Part shown: piece after piece, positions 10,327 to 19,991 of the stretch
Layout: every line of letters starts with the position of its first letter
Position numbering within the stretch: position 1 is the first letter of the stretch
Source: Vagococcus humatus
GTDB lineage: Bacteria > Bacillota > Bacilli > Lactobacillales > Vagococcaceae
Assembly (NCBI RefSeq): GCF_003950325.1
Contig: NZ_PXZH01000001.1
Location: forward strand, 965,102-1,029,101
DNA: 64,000 nucleotides
Direction: 5' to 3'
Notes under the pieces: model-generated
Databases searched by the model: none
The model's input: the letters and a program-made list of their open reading frames with translations, nothing else
What the model was told of the DNA's origin: nothing
Position numbers and translations under genes: made by a program

Positions 10327-11994
10327 TTATCGGTGACTTGTTTCCATAATAACTGGTAAAATAACTGGTCTCCGTTTAGTTTGCTCAAATAAATATTTGC
10401 TTAAAGCTTCTCGAATTTCTTGTTTTAGCTTACTCCACTCAAAATCTTTAGACTGAAGATTTGCTTCTACAATCCCTTCTACAATTGTAGCACTTTCTTT
10501 TAGTAAATCTTTACTTTCTTTCACATAGACAAACCCTCTAGAAGAAATTTTAGGTTTAGAAACAATACGTTTTTCTTTTCGGTTGATTGTTGTCACAACA
10601 ATAAATACCCCGTCTTCTGAAAGCATTTTTCTGTCTCGTAACACAATACTACCAATGTCTCCCACACCAATTCCATCTACTAAGATGTTATCAGCTTCTG
10701 TACTACCTGCTACGTGCATATTGCCTTGATGATATTCTAAAATATCTCCCCGACCTGTTAGGTAGATATCTTTATAAGATAAACCTAAGTCATGAGCTAA
10801 ATCTGCATGAGCAGCTAACATTCTGTACTCTCCTTGAACTGGTACAAAATATTTTGGTTTCATTAAACGTAACATCAATTTCAAATCATTAGGATTAGCA
10901 TGCCCAGATACTCTAAAATTATCAGAAATAGATTTTACTGTCCCACCTGCACGGTAAACTTTATCTTCTGCTTGAGCGACTGCTGTTTCCATTGCAATTG
11001 AAGGAGTGGTGGTAATGTAAACTAAATCTCCCTCTTGAATATTTAACGTTTTATGTCGGCCAATTGCCATTTTTTCAAGAGCTTTAATTGGTTCTCCCAT
11101 TCGACCTGTTTCTAAAATAAGTAATTCTTCTGGAGCTGTTTTCTTCATTTGTTTTGTTGAAATAATTAAATCTTCACTAGGTAATTGTAATTTTCCTAAT
11201 TTCATAGCTGTGCGGATAATCCGCTCCAAATCTTGTCCAGTTAATACAACTTTTCGATTAGCTCGATCTGCTGCATCTAACACTTGTTGAATTCGTTGGA
11301 TATTACTAGCTACACTCGCTACAATAATCCGACCATCCCAATAATTCAGTGTATCATAAACTTCTTCAGCAATTTCTTTTTCAGAAACTACTTGTACAGG
11401 ATTTTCTGCATTGGAAGAGTCACTTAAAAGAGCTAAGACTCCATCATTTCCAATTTCTGCTAAACGAGATAAATCTGTTTGATACATAGGGATAGCACTA
11501 TGGTCAAACTTGAAATCTCCCGTATAAACAATACTGCCCTCTTTAGTTTTAATCACCACTCCTACAGAATCTGGAATAGTATGAGTTGTTCTAAAGAAAC
11601 TAATGGTAGATTGTTCAAAATCAATTTCAGTAAATTCATCAATCACATGAAAATCTTTAAAATACTTAGAGCTATTATAATCTTCCACGTATAACTTAGC
11701 TAGTTCAATCGTTAATTCTGTTCCAAAAACAGGGACGTTGATTTCTTCTAATAAATAAGGAAGTGCTCCAATCGCATCTGCATGGCCATGAGTTAAAAAG
11801 ATTCCTGCGATTTTTTCTTTGTTTTCAAATAAATAAGTAAAGTCTGGAATCACAATGTCAATACCTAATAAATCATTTTCTGGATACTTAAGTCCACAAT
11901 CTAATACATAAATTTCATCATCTACTTCCACTACATAAAGGTTTTTTCCGTTTTCACGAACTCCTCCTAGTGGAATTATTTTAATATTTGCCAA
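10327..11994 (-). CDS. rnjB: Ribonuclease J2
   Basis: The 555-residue beta-lactamase/beta-CASP protein is an RNase J, partner in RNA decay and maturation. The first metal motif is HGHADA (69-74) instead of HxHxDH, so the last ligand His is Ala. This is typical of the J2 paralogue in Lactobacillales, which has little activity alone and assembles with J1. Other conserved parts are TTHTIPDSVG, YTGDFKFD and SGHANPNDL. The ATG at 11994 follows GAGGTGATAAAT. A TATAAT -10 lies at 12048-12053 without a clear -35. Confidence 0.92.
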   Translation of the reverse strand: MANIKIIPLGGVRENGKNLYVVEVDDEIYVLDCGLKYPENDLLGIDIVIPDFTYLFENKEKIAGIFLTHGHADAIGALPYLLEEINVPVFGTELTIELAKLYVEDYNSSKYFKDFHVIDEFTEIDFEQSTISFFRTTHTIPDSVGVVIKTKEGSIVYTGDFKFDHSAIPMYQTDLSRLAEIGNDGVLALLSDSSNAENPVQVVSEKEIAEEVYDTLNYWDGRIIVASVASNIQRIQQVLDAADRANRKVVLTGQDLERIIRTAMKLGKLQLPSEDLIISTKQMKKTAPEELLILETGRMGEPIKALEKMAIGRHKTLNIQEGDLVYITTTPSIAMETAVAQAEDKVYRAGGTVKSISDNFRVSGHANPNDLKLMLRLMKPKYFVPVQGEYRMLAAHADLAHDLGLSYKDIYLTGRGDILEYHQGNMHVAGSTEADNILVDGIGVGDIGSIVLRDRKMLSEDGVFIVVTTINRKEKRIVSKPKISSRGFVYVKESKDLLKESATIVEGIVEANLQSKDFEWSKLKQEIREALSKYLFEQTKRRPVILPVIMETSHR

Positions 11995-12097
11995 TATTTA
12001 TCACCTCTAAATGTTTGTTTGTTTCTTGTACACAATCTAGGTACACCATTATATCTATTTATCTAAACAAAAAGGACTTAAAACCCCTCTCAACTTT

Positions 12098-12287
12098 TTA
12101 ACTCATTTTTAAATACCCTGTACTGTCTTTATAAAAGAGAAAAAGAGAAGGTGGTTTCGCGGTCGAAATCTGTTGGTTACCATTAGATATAACATCCCAA
12201 TTAAAAATCAGCTTGTCCTCTAAGAAACTCTTCTTTATTTTAACATATTCTTTCTGAAATATCTCACAAATAAACTTAAAGCTACTA
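12098..12287 (-). other. Intergenic stretch with a start-less open frame
   Basis: Between rnjB and the ABC transporter a 63-codon stop-free frame runs on the minus strand to a TAA at 12098-12100. It includes readings such as KLIFNWDVIS and STAKPPSLFLFYKD but has no ATG near its beginning, and it starts at the transporter terminator. It could be a decayed gene end or chance in AT-rich DNA. The rest of 11995-12304 holds the rnjB leader. Confidence 0.2.
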
Positions 12288-12291
12288 AAAA

Positions 12292-12319
12292 AGCCAAGAG
12301 GGAACTATCCCTCTTGGCT
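12292..12319 (-). terminator. ABC transporter gene terminator
   Basis: A 12-bp perfect stem AGCCAAGAGGGA/TCCCTCTTGGCT with a 4-nt loop overlaps the transporter stop codon. A run of T follows on the minus strand. Confidence 0.9.
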
Positions 12320-14026
12320 AAACTGTGCTTGATATAATTGATAGTACATTCCTTTTAACGCCATTAAACTATCATGAGTACCCATTTCTTTAATCCCGTG
12401 ATCAGCCACAACAACGATTCTAGTAGCATCTTTAATAGTTGCAAATCGGTGAGCAATAATTAAGGTAGTTCTATCTTTGGATAAAGCTTGTAATGATTCT
12501 TGAATAACTTGCTCTGTTTCAGTATCTAAAGCAGAAGTAGCTTCATCTAAAATTAAAATAGGCGGATTTTTAAGGAAAATTCTAGCAATGGATACTCGTT
12601 GTTTTTGGCCACCTGACAATTTAACTCCTCGTTCTCCAATGATAGTATCCAGTCCTTCCGGCATTTCAGACACAACTTGATCTAAGTGAGCTAACCTAAC
12701 AGCTTCTAAAACTTGCTCATCTGTTGCGGTTAAATTTCCGTAGCGTATATTTTCCCGAATCGTCCCTGGAAATAGGAACACATCTTGTTGAACAACTCCA
12801 ATATGATGTCTTAAAGACTGAAGGGTTACATCCTGAATGTCGTATTGATCAATATAAATATTTCCCTGATCTACTTCATAAAAGCGTGGCAACAAATTAC
12901 ACAAAGTAGTTTTTCCTGCTCCACTTGGTCCTACAAAGGCAATGGTTTCCCCAGCAGGAATGGTTAAAGACACATTGTTTAATACTTCAGTTCCATCATC
13001 ATAAGCAAAGGAAACCTGATCATAAACAATGTTCCCGTTAACATTTAGCATATCTTCTGCTTTTTTAGCATCTTGAATACTTGGTTCTTTATCAATTTCT
13101 TCAATAAACCGTCTAAAACCTGCTATTCCTTTTGGATAACTTTCAATCATATTGTTAACTTTTTCAATTGGACGAACAAAAACATTAGATAGTAAAATAA
13201 ATCCCACAAATTCTCCGTAAGTAATTTCTCCTCGAATGCTATAATAAGCACCAAAAATCAATGCAAACAAACTAATCAAACGGATAAATAAATAATTGTA
13301 AGCAGAACTTACTCCCATCACTTGATAGAATTTAATTTTAGATTGTCGGTACATATTATTTAGTTCTTTAAAACGACGAGTTTCAAACTCTTCATTCCCA
13401 AAAGCTTGAATGACACGAATACCACTGACATTGGCTTCAATCCCTGCATTAAACTCTCCTAAATTTTGGTAAATATCAGTATTAACTTTGGTCATTTTTT
13501 TGTTAAAAAAGACTAAGGCTAAGGTGATAAATGGAATTAATACAATGGTAGCTAAAGCTAATTTAACATGAATTCGTAACATTAAAACAAAAGCACCTGT
13601 CAAAGTCATCAAGGTAATAAATACATCTTCTGGTCCATGATGGGCTACCTCTGAAATTTCAAACAAATCAGTGGTTAACCGGCTCATTAATTTACCTGTT
13701 TTTTGTTCATCGTAATAGCTAAAAGATTGCTTTTGTAGATGTTCATATAAATCTTGCCGCATATCTGTTTCGATATTAACCCCTAACCGGTGACCTAAGG
13801 CGACCACAATATATTGCAGTCCTGTATTGACCACATAAAAAAATAATAAAGATAAACAGGCTACCACAATTAACCGCCAATTTTCTTGAGGTAAAATAGT
13901 ATCAATCACTTGATTAACCACAATAGGAAATGCTAATTCCAAAATAGCGGCAATAGTAGCACAGCTAAAGTCTAAAAGAAATAATTTTTTATAGGGCTTA
14001 TAATAATTAAAAAATCTTTTGAGCAT
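12305..14026 (-). CDS. ABC exporter, fused permease and ATPase (MsbA/YfiB-like)
   Basis: The 573-residue half-transporter has six membrane helices in residues 1-310 and a nucleotide-binding domain from about 335. Walker A is GPSGAGKTT, followed by QQDVFLFPGTIRENI, LSGGQKQR and ILDEATSALD. It should work as a homodimer exporting lipids, drugs or peptides; the substrate cannot be read. It is a single gene, divergent from the HAD phosphatase. An ATG follows GGAGAGAAGG. Confidence 0.88.
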   Translation of the reverse strand: MLKRFFNYYKPYKKLFLLDFSCATIAAILELAFPIVVNQVIDTILPQENWRLIVVACLSLLFFYVVNTGLQYIVVALGHRLGVNIETDMRQDLYEHLQKQSFSYYDEQKTGKLMSRLTTDLFEISEVAHHGPEDVFITLMTLTGAFVLMLRIHVKLALATIVLIPFITLALVFFNKKMTKVNTDIYQNLGEFNAGIEANVSGIRVIQAFGNEEFETRRFKELNNMYRQSKIKFYQVMGVSSAYNYLFIRLISLFALIFGAYYSIRGEITYGEFVGFILLSNVFVRPIEKVNNMIESYPKGIAGFRRFIEEIDKEPSIQDAKKAEDMLNVNGNIVYDQVSFAYDDGTEVLNNVSLTIPAGETIAFVGPSGAGKTTLCNLLPRFYEVDQGNIYIDQYDIQDVTLQSLRHHIGVVQQDVFLFPGTIRENIRYGNLTATDEQVLEAVRLAHLDQVVSEMPEGLDTIIGERGVKLSGGQKQRVSIARIFLKNPPILILDEATSALDTETEQVIQESLQALSKDRTTLIIAHRFATIKDATRIVVVADHGIKEMGTHDSLMALKGMYYQLYQAQFSQEG

Positions 14027-14069
14027 GCAAACCTTCTCTCCTTTTTAAAACGCTATTATTTATTTATGA

Positions 14070-14075
14070 TATACT
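14070..14075 (+). promoter_or_regulatory. Extended -10 promoter of the HAD phosphatase gene
   Basis: TGA-TATACT forms an extended -10 box at 14067-14075. A start of transcription near 14082 excludes the in-frame ATG at 14078 and supports translation from 14108. Confidence 0.6.
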
Positions 14076-14107
14076 GAATGAGTCTAAAAAGAAAGGAAGA
14101 GTTATTT

Positions 14108-14821
14108 ATGATTAAAGGAATTATTTGGGACGTAGACGATACACTTTACGATCAACTACTCCCTTTTCAATCTGCCGTTAAGCAGACATTTCCAGAGATT
14201 TATCCTCATCTCCCTATGGACGCTTTTTATAAACAATTTCGCCACAATAGCGATGCTGTCTTTTTTAAACAAGTCAGCGGGGAATGGAGTCTAGAATATA
14301 TGCGCCAATACCGGATTCAACAAACCTTACTAGACTTTAACTATCCTAAGATCTCACTAGAAACTGCCCAAGTTTTTCAGGAACATTATCAATATGAATT
14401 AGATCATATTGAATTAATGCCAGCTATCCGTAGCTTACTAGACTTGTTAGCTAAAACCTCGCTGCAACTAGGAGTGATTACTAACGGACCTAGTGACCAT
14501 CAACATAAAAAAATTAAACAATTATCCCTTTCAAAATGGATCCCCACTTCTCAGATAATTGTTTCCGGTGATGTTCAAACGGAAAAACCTGGTGCTAGTA
14601 TTTTTAAACAAATGGAAATACGAACAGGTCTAAAGGAAGGGGAACTACTTTATATTGGCGATAGTTTTGCCAATGATGTAGTAGGAGCTAATCAAGCAAA
14701 TTGGTCGGTTTTATGGTTTAATCACCGACATCATTCTCCTTTAGATCTAGAATTATCCTATACAGAAATTCTATCGGTAGACGAACTGGTGAACTACCTT
14801 CACCAACATCATCTTAGCTAA
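14108..14821 (+). CDS. HAD-superfamily hydrolase (YjjG-like nucleotidase/phosphatase)
   Basis: The 237-residue protein has all four HAD motifs. They are DVDDT with Asp8 (nucleophile) and Asp10, then VITNG (motif II), the Lys in EKPGAS (motif III), and YIGDSFANDV (motif IV). The helical cap between about 16 and 95 is of the type seen in YjjG/YfnB house-cleaning nucleotidases. The start at 14108 follows AAAGGAAGAG and gives the motif-I-proximal N-terminus MIKGIIWDVDDT. Substrate unknown. Confidence 0.85.
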   Translation: MIKGIIWDVDDTLYDQLLPFQSAVKQTFPEIYPHLPMDAFYKQFRHNSDAVFFKQVSGEWSLEYMRQYRIQQTLLDFNYPKISLETAQVFQEHYQYELDHIELMPAIRSLLDLLAKTSLQLGVITNGPSDHQHKKIKQLSLSKWIPTSQIIVSGDVQTEKPGASIFKQMEIRTGLKEGELLYIGDSFANDVVGANQANWSVLWFNHRHHSPLDLELSYTEILSVDELVNYLHQHHLS

Positions 14822-14829
14822 TGATTAAT

Positions 14830-14872
14830 AAAAAAGATTAAGATAACATAATAGATTATCTTAATCTTTTTT
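14830..14872. terminator. Bidirectional terminator, HAD gene / sbcC
   Basis: A 17-bp perfect stem (14830-14846 with 14856-14872, core GATTAAGATAA) has A/T flanks between convergent genes. Confidence 0.9.
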
Positions 14873-14879
14873 ATTGGCG

Positions 14880-17800
14880 TTAAATTAATTGATACTTTAT
14901 TCGGCTTTGACCTTGTCCGTCACTAATTACTTGTAATTGTTGGGGTATTCGCTGTTTTAGCTCTTGAACGTGACTAATTATTCCAATCATCTTACCCTGT
15001 CCTTCAATAGATTCTAGTGCTTCCATAGCTGTTTCTAATGACTCGCTATCTAATGATCCAAATCCTTCATCAATAAATAAAGCATCAATTTTAACACTTC
15101 CTGACTGCATTTGGATAACATCTGCTAGAGAAAGTGATAAAGCCAAAGCAGCAATAAAGCTTTCTCCTCCAGATAAAGTATGAATATTCCTAATTCCTCC
15201 TAAGTTGTCATCATATACATTTAACTCTAAGCCTGAAGCTTTTTTATAAGAACCGGATTCTTTGTTTAATTGAAAACTATAACGACCATGCGTTAACTGC
15301 ATAAATCGGTTATTAGCTAAACGTAAAACTTCGTTGAAATAGGTTTGTAAAACAAATCGTTCAAGACTTACTTTAGACTGACTCCCATCTCCATTAGCTA
15401 CTTCTGAAAGTTGGTTTAAAGCAGCTAGTGTGTCCCATTGTTCTTTTAATTCATGATACGTTTGACTAACCCACTGATATGCTTGCTGACAATCTTTCAG
15501 TTCATATTTTAAATTAGTCAATTCTTCTTGCATTTGTGCGAGTTCTGTTTCACACATGTTTAATTGGGCTTGTTCTTCATCTTTGTCAGGTTGCTCTTCT
15601 ACTTTTAATTCTTCTTTTAACTGTTTTTGCCTAATAAGTGTTTGCATTTGTTTCTCTTTAAAATCTTCAATCTCTTGTGTTAATTCAGCAATCTCTTCTG
15701 GTTTAACCATTTGTTCTACTAGTTGATCAAAACTATCTTCATAAGGACTTTTTTGGATTTTTTCTGTTATTTTTTCTTCAATTTCTCTTTGAAGTTGATT
15801 TATTTTTTCCAGTTGCTGAGTGATATGTTTTTGCTCAATTTGAATTGAAATTAACTGTTGACTAATCTTTTCTTTCTCTTCTTGGGCTTCTTTCAACAGC
15901 CTGTTTCCTTCTTCAATGGTATCTTTCAGCGACTCTTTGACCTGATTTAAATCTTGTTCGATAAAACTTGGATCTACATACTGAAACAAAGTAGATACTT
16001 TTGCTTCTAGTGCTGACACTTCTTGTTTACTTTCCTGAACTTCCTCAGACAAGCGAATTTTTTCTTCATTCTTTTCTTCAATTTTTTCCTCTAGCTGAAT
16101 TAACTTTTCTTCTTGTTCTGCAATTTCCGCTAACTTGTCCTTCACATTTTCTTCTTCTAAAGAGTAAGTAGCTAGATTATCCTTTAACACAGCTAATAGT
16201 TGGTCATTAGAATTTAGTTGCGGCAAGCTAGCTAACTCTTTAGGGACCTTTATTTGCTTTTCCAGCTCAAGTTGGTGTAACTTAGCTAATTCGGTTTGCT
16301 GTCCTTCTAATCCTATGCTTTTTTCAGTAGTAACTTTTGCTACTTGTTGGTTTAAGTCAAGAAAGGTTTTTTCTGCTTCTTCTTTTTGTTTTTCAAGAGT
16401 TTGGACTTGATTTAATGTCCAATTTTCTTCTTGGTTTTGTTTTTTCGGATGGTCTAATGATCCACAAACTGGACAAGGTTGATTAGCTTCTAATAATAAA
16501 GCCAAGCGCGTTCCTTGTATATCCTGCCACTGCTGTTTAGTTTGATCATAATTTATCCTAGCTTGTTCCTTGTCTTCAAATAGTTGCTCTAATGCCTTGG
16601 TCAAATCTGCTAAGTATTTTTTACTGTCTTCGATTTTTTGTTCCTGACAAGCAAGTTGAGTAATCAATTGATTAAACTCTTCGTACTGCTTAATTTTTGT
16701 TTGCCAATCTACTAATTGTTTTGAGTAATCATCTTTCAACTGAATCATCTGGTTCAGTTGATGCTTTTGCTCGGCACTTTTTTCTAAGGACTGGGAAACT
16801 ATTTCTATCTGTTCCACTTGCCGTTCTAATTGTTCTTTCTTTTCAATTTCTTGTTGTTTTAGCCTACGATACTCGTCAATTTTGGGAATCATCTCTTCTA
16901 GTTTAACTAGCTGTTGCTTTGCCTGTTCAATTTTATCTGTATTTTTATGGCAAGTAGCTAGTCGTTGTTGATTATCAGCCTGTTCTTCGATTTTTTTACT
17001 TTCTTCTTGGCGATTAGTAGCTATTCTTGTTAATAGCTGTTGTTTTTCTCCTTCGTTTTCCTTCCATTTCTCTAGTTGAGGTTGACAACTTAATAACCAG
17101 TTAAGTTTGTTTAGCTCTTCTTTTTTAGCTAGAATATAAGGTTCTTCCTCCTGTAGTTTAGCTGATACTTCTAGTTCTTGTTGCCATTTAAAAAATAACT
17201 GTTCTTGCTGTTCTTTTTCTTGCAACGCCTTGCTTAGTCGTTGTTGTTCTTCGGTTTTTTTCTCGATTTTTTGACTAGAACAAGCCACACCTTGTTGTCT
17301 GTGCTGGATTTCTAAGTCTAACAACTCTAATCTAGCTTCCACACTCTCATCTAGTTCAAACTGAGTAAGTTGCTCTTTTGACCAAGGAATTTCACTCCAT
17401 TTAGCCGTAATTTGCTTACTAGTTTGCTCCAATCCTTGTTGATAATTTTTCTTTAATTCTTTCAGTTGACTGGCCCATTCTTTATAAAAAGCTGTGTGAA
17501 ATAACTTCCTTAAAATTCCTTCTTTTTCATCACTAGAGGCATTTAAAAATTTACGAAAATCTCCTTGGGGTAATAGAATAAGTTGAGTAAATTGATTCAC
17601 ATCTACTTTTAAAATATCTTCTATTTGTGTTTCTACTTCTGTTTTTTTAATCCATTGATTTATTTCACAACCAGACTTATCTAATTGGGTTAAAGAAACT
17701 TTAGAAGGACGTAGAGTAGTTCCCTCCCCTTTTTTCTTAGCTAACTCTTGTTCCGGCTCTCTTACCACCTGATAGGTAAAATTGTCATGAGTGAAGGTTA

Positions 17801-18038
17801 AAGAAACACGGGTAATCTCTTTTACTGTGGCAAAATTAGACCGCATATCTTTCCCTTCACGTAAATTACCACTTGTTTTTCCGTATAAAGCATAACAGAT
17901 TCCATCAAAAATACTCGTTTTTCCTGATCCTGTTTTTCCTGTAATTAAAAATAGCGGCAACTCATCAAACTGATCAAATCTAATTTGTTCATGCTGATAA
18001 GGGCCAAAATTTTCTAATACTAATTTAATTGGCTTCAT
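14880..18038 (-). CDS. sbcC: Exonuclease subunit SbcC (Rad50-like ATPase)
   Basis: The 1052-residue SMC-like ATPase partners SbcD in processing DNA hairpins and ends. Walker A GKTGSGKTS lies at about 34-42. Two very long Glu/Gln/Lys-rich coiled coils flank a zinc hook CPVC near 522. LSGGES lies near 957, followed by FIDEGFGSLD. The ATG at 18038 follows AAGGAGAGAACAAGT and overlaps the sbcD stop as ATGA, showing translational coupling. An upstream in-frame start at 18089 would lie inside sbcD. Confidence 0.95.
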   Translation of the reverse strand: MKPIKLVLENFGPYQHEQIRFDQFDELPLFLITGKTGSGKTSIFDGICYALYGKTSGNLREGKDMRSNFATVKEITRVSLTFTHDNFTYQVVREPEQELAKKKGEGTTLRPSKVSLTQLDKSGCEINQWIKKTEVETQIEDILKVDVNQFTQLILLPQGDFRKFLNASSDEKEGILRKLFHTAFYKEWASQLKELKKNYQQGLEQTSKQITAKWSEIPWSKEQLTQFELDESVEARLELLDLEIQHRQQGVACSSQKIEKKTEEQQRLSKALQEKEQQEQLFFKWQQELEVSAKLQEEEPYILAKKEELNKLNWLLSCQPQLEKWKENEGEKQQLLTRIATNRQEESKKIEEQADNQQRLATCHKNTDKIEQAKQQLVKLEEMIPKIDEYRRLKQQEIEKKEQLERQVEQIEIVSQSLEKSAEQKHQLNQMIQLKDDYSKQLVDWQTKIKQYEEFNQLITQLACQEQKIEDSKKYLADLTKALEQLFEDKEQARINYDQTKQQWQDIQGTRLALLLEANQPCPVCGSLDHPKKQNQEENWTLNQVQTLEKQKEEAEKTFLDLNQQVAKVTTEKSIGLEGQQTELAKLHQLELEKQIKVPKELASLPQLNSNDQLLAVLKDNLATYSLEEENVKDKLAEIAEQEEKLIQLEEKIEEKNEEKIRLSEEVQESKQEVSALEAKVSTLFQYVDPSFIEQDLNQVKESLKDTIEEGNRLLKEAQEEKEKISQQLISIQIEQKHITQQLEKINQLQREIEEKITEKIQKSPYEDSFDQLVEQMVKPEEIAELTQEIEDFKEKQMQTLIRQKQLKEELKVEEQPDKDEEQAQLNMCETELAQMQEELTNLKYELKDCQQAYQWVSQTYHELKEQWDTLAALNQLSEVANGDGSQSKVSLERFVLQTYFNEVLRLANNRFMQLTHGRYSFQLNKESGSYKKASGLELNVYDDNLGGIRNIHTLSGGESFIAALALSLSLADVIQMQSGSVKIDALFIDEGFGSLDSESLETAMEALESIEGQGKMIGIISHVQELKQRIPQQLQVISDGQGQSRIKYQLI

Positions 18039-19183
18039 ACTTGTTCTCTCCTTGCTGCTTGTGTCATTGCCAGACTCTCTTTTAACCAATTAACTTGTTC
18101 TTCTGTCAATTCATCCTCTGTAATCTGTTTAAAGTATGTAGTAAATAATTCTAACGGATCTAACTCTTGTAGTTTTTGACTCATTTGACTCGCTTCGTTT
18201 TCTCTACAATCTCGGCCGTAAGCTCGGTCAAGTTGAATGATATGTGGATAAATTTTTCTAAGTTCTGTCATAACATTAGGAATGACCTTAGTATCCGTTA
18301 AAGATATGGCTAAATAATTATCTCGTTTAATTTGTTCATAATACTCTTTTGACATAAGCTCTTGAAAAGAAGCAGTTATTTGTTGCAAATCTGCTAGTGG
18401 TTCAACTTTTCTAAATGTTGTTGTCACTTGTTTATCTTCCAGAGAAACAATCCAAACCCCTTTTTCATCAGAAACTTCAGAAACTGAATATTTTAACAAT
18501 GAACCACTGTATTTAACTCTTGAGTGACTTAAAGCTTGTTTAGAATGAAGATGGCCCAAAGCAACATAATCAAAAGACTCAGCCAGTAAATCTAGAGAGA
18601 TAGCGTCTAACCCACCAACTGTTACTTTTGTTTCTGAATCTGTTTTTTGTCCCCCTGCTACAAAGAAGTGGGTCACTAACAGATGTTGTTTGTCTGGCTT
18701 CATCTCTTTTTTCATCTCTTCTACCAAACGAGTGACGCCTTGTTGAATTGTCTTAATTTTCTCGTCTTGAAATAGTTGTCTAGCTTCAAAAGGTTCAAAA
18801 TAAGGCAGTAAAAAAACTTGAGTATCTGCTAATTCGATTGGCTTGGTTGCCTCCAGCAAATTAGTTTTTAGATAAAAATTAGAATACTGGTACCATTCAC
18901 TCCCTGTTCCTAAACGTTCCCCACTATCATGATTGCCTGCAATAGCAAAAATAGGAAAGGTTTCTTTTAAGTTTAATTCAATAAACATTTGATTTAAGGT
19001 TTCCACTGCGTCAACACTAGGTAACCCTCTATCATATAAATCGCCTGCAATAATAATCCCGTCTACTTCTTCTTCTTTAGCTATTTGAAGGAGTTGCTTA
19101 AAAACGTGGTTTTGCTGCTCTAACAAATCAAAGCCATTTAACTTTTTACCAATATGCCAATCAGCTGTATGTAAAAATTTCAT
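18035..19183 (-). CDS. sbcD: Exonuclease subunit SbcD (Mre11-like nuclease)
   Basis: The 382-residue metallophosphoesterase carries the nuclease active site of SbcCD. Motifs in order are HTADWHIGK (N-terminus), GDLYDRG, GNHDSGERL, THFFV and ALGHLHSKQ. These supply the Asp, His and Asn ligands for two Mn ions. The C-terminal part is the capping and DNA-binding domain. The gene overlaps sbcC by four bases. An ATG follows AAAAGGAGTGATACG. Confidence 0.95.
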   Translation of the reverse strand: MKFLHTADWHIGKKLNGFDLLEQQNHVFKQLLQIAKEEEVDGIIIAGDLYDRGLPSVDAVETLNQMFIELNLKETFPIFAIAGNHDSGERLGTGSEWYQYSNFYLKTNLLEATKPIELADTQVFLLPYFEPFEARQLFQDEKIKTIQQGVTRLVEEMKKEMKPDKQHLLVTHFFVAGGQKTDSETKVTVGGLDAISLDLLAESFDYVALGHLHSKQALSHSRVKYSGSLLKYSVSEVSDEKGVWIVSLEDKQVTTTFRKVEPLADLQQITASFQELMSKEYYEQIKRDNYLAISLTDTKVIPNVMTELRKIYPHIIQLDRAYGRDCRENEASQMSQKLQELDPLELFTTYFKQITEDELTEEQVNWLKESLAMTQAARREQV

Positions 19184-19213
19184 CGTATCACTCCTTTTTA
19201 TTCCCTAACAAAA

Positions 19214-19239
19214 AGAAACAGTAATCATCTACTGTTTCT
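19214..19239 (-). terminator. plsC terminator
   Basis: A 10-bp stem AGAAACAGTA/TACTGTTTCT with a 6-nt loop is followed by T-rich DNA on both strands. It overlaps the plsC stop codon and precedes sbcD. Confidence 0.8.
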
Positions 19240-19864
19240 CTTTTTTAGGCGCTGGAATATATTTAAATGTTGGATCAATTTCTTTATCTAATTGGTCAAA
19301 AGCTGTCGTCATTCTTCTTTCGACTTCATCTAATCCTGCTTTATCCATTCGTTTAATATCGGTAACGTCGATTGGATCTCCAAATCTAATAGTTATTTTT
19401 TGTCGTTTTAAAAAGTCTTTAAAAGTCAAAGGACCTTGATAGACAGCGGGCACAAGAGGAACTTTAGCCATTTTTGCGATTAAAGCAGCTCCGCCTTTTA
19501 ACTCTTCTGAATGTCTTGTACCACTTGGAAACATAATTAAACTTAACTCACTATTTTTCAATAATTTAACAGGCTTTTTAATGACACTAGGACCTGGATT
19601 ATTACGATCCACTGGAAACGCATGAGCATGAACTAAAATCCAACGTAAAACAGGTCGTTTAAATAATTCCTCTTTAGCCATAAAAGAAAATTCTTTTGGG
19701 CTGGCTGCTAAGGCAAAATAAATCGGATCCCACCAAGTTCTGTGAGGCCCAACTAAAATATAATTAGTGTCTTGGGGTAGCTTTTCTTTTTGTTCATAGC
19801 TAGCTTTTCCATTTAAAAGCCATACAACAAAGCGAGCTACTTGTCTAATAAATCTAAAAAACAT
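19229..19864 (-). CDS. plsC: 1-acyl-sn-glycerol-3-phosphate acyltransferase (PlsC)
   Basis: The enzyme transfers a second acyl chain to lysophosphatidate in phospholipid synthesis at the membrane. The 211-residue protein has the catalytic HX4D motif as HRTWWD (His41, Asp46) and the FPSGTR substrate motif (112-117). A hydrophobic N-terminus probably anchors it. It is a single gene with its own terminator, upstream of sbcDC on the same strand. Confidence 0.88.
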   Translation of the reverse strand: MFFRFIRQVARFVVWLLNGKASYEQKEKLPQDTNYILVGPHRTWWDPIYFALAASPKEFSFMAKEELFKRPVLRWILVHAHAFPVDRNNPGPSVIKKPVKLLKNSELSLIMFPSGTRHSEELKGGAALIAKMAKVPLVPAVYQGPLTFKDFLKRQKITIRFGDPIDVTDIKRMDKAGLDEVERRMTTAFDQLDKEIDPTFKYIPAPKKEKQ

Positions 19865-19951
19865 TCTCTTTCCTCCAGTTTTGCTTTATCTCTTTCAGTA
19901 TGCCTAAAAATAATTTGAGATGCAAGTTTTTCTTTTTCTTTTCTAACTCCA

Positions 19952-19960
19952 TGATATAAT
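19952..19960 (+). promoter_or_regulatory. Extended -10 promoter of trmN6
   Basis: TGA-TATAAT at 19952-19960 lies 31 bp before the start codon. An AAAGGAG ribosome site follows at 19977-19983. Confidence 0.65.
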
Positions 19961-19991
19961 AATTGAGATCAAATCAAAAGGAGATAATTAT

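Noticed and set aside
12146..12165. T-box-like core AAGGTGGTTTCGCGG on the plus strand
   Set aside because: No terminator or Stem I is seen around it and no plus-strand gene follows; the match departs from the core at key bases.
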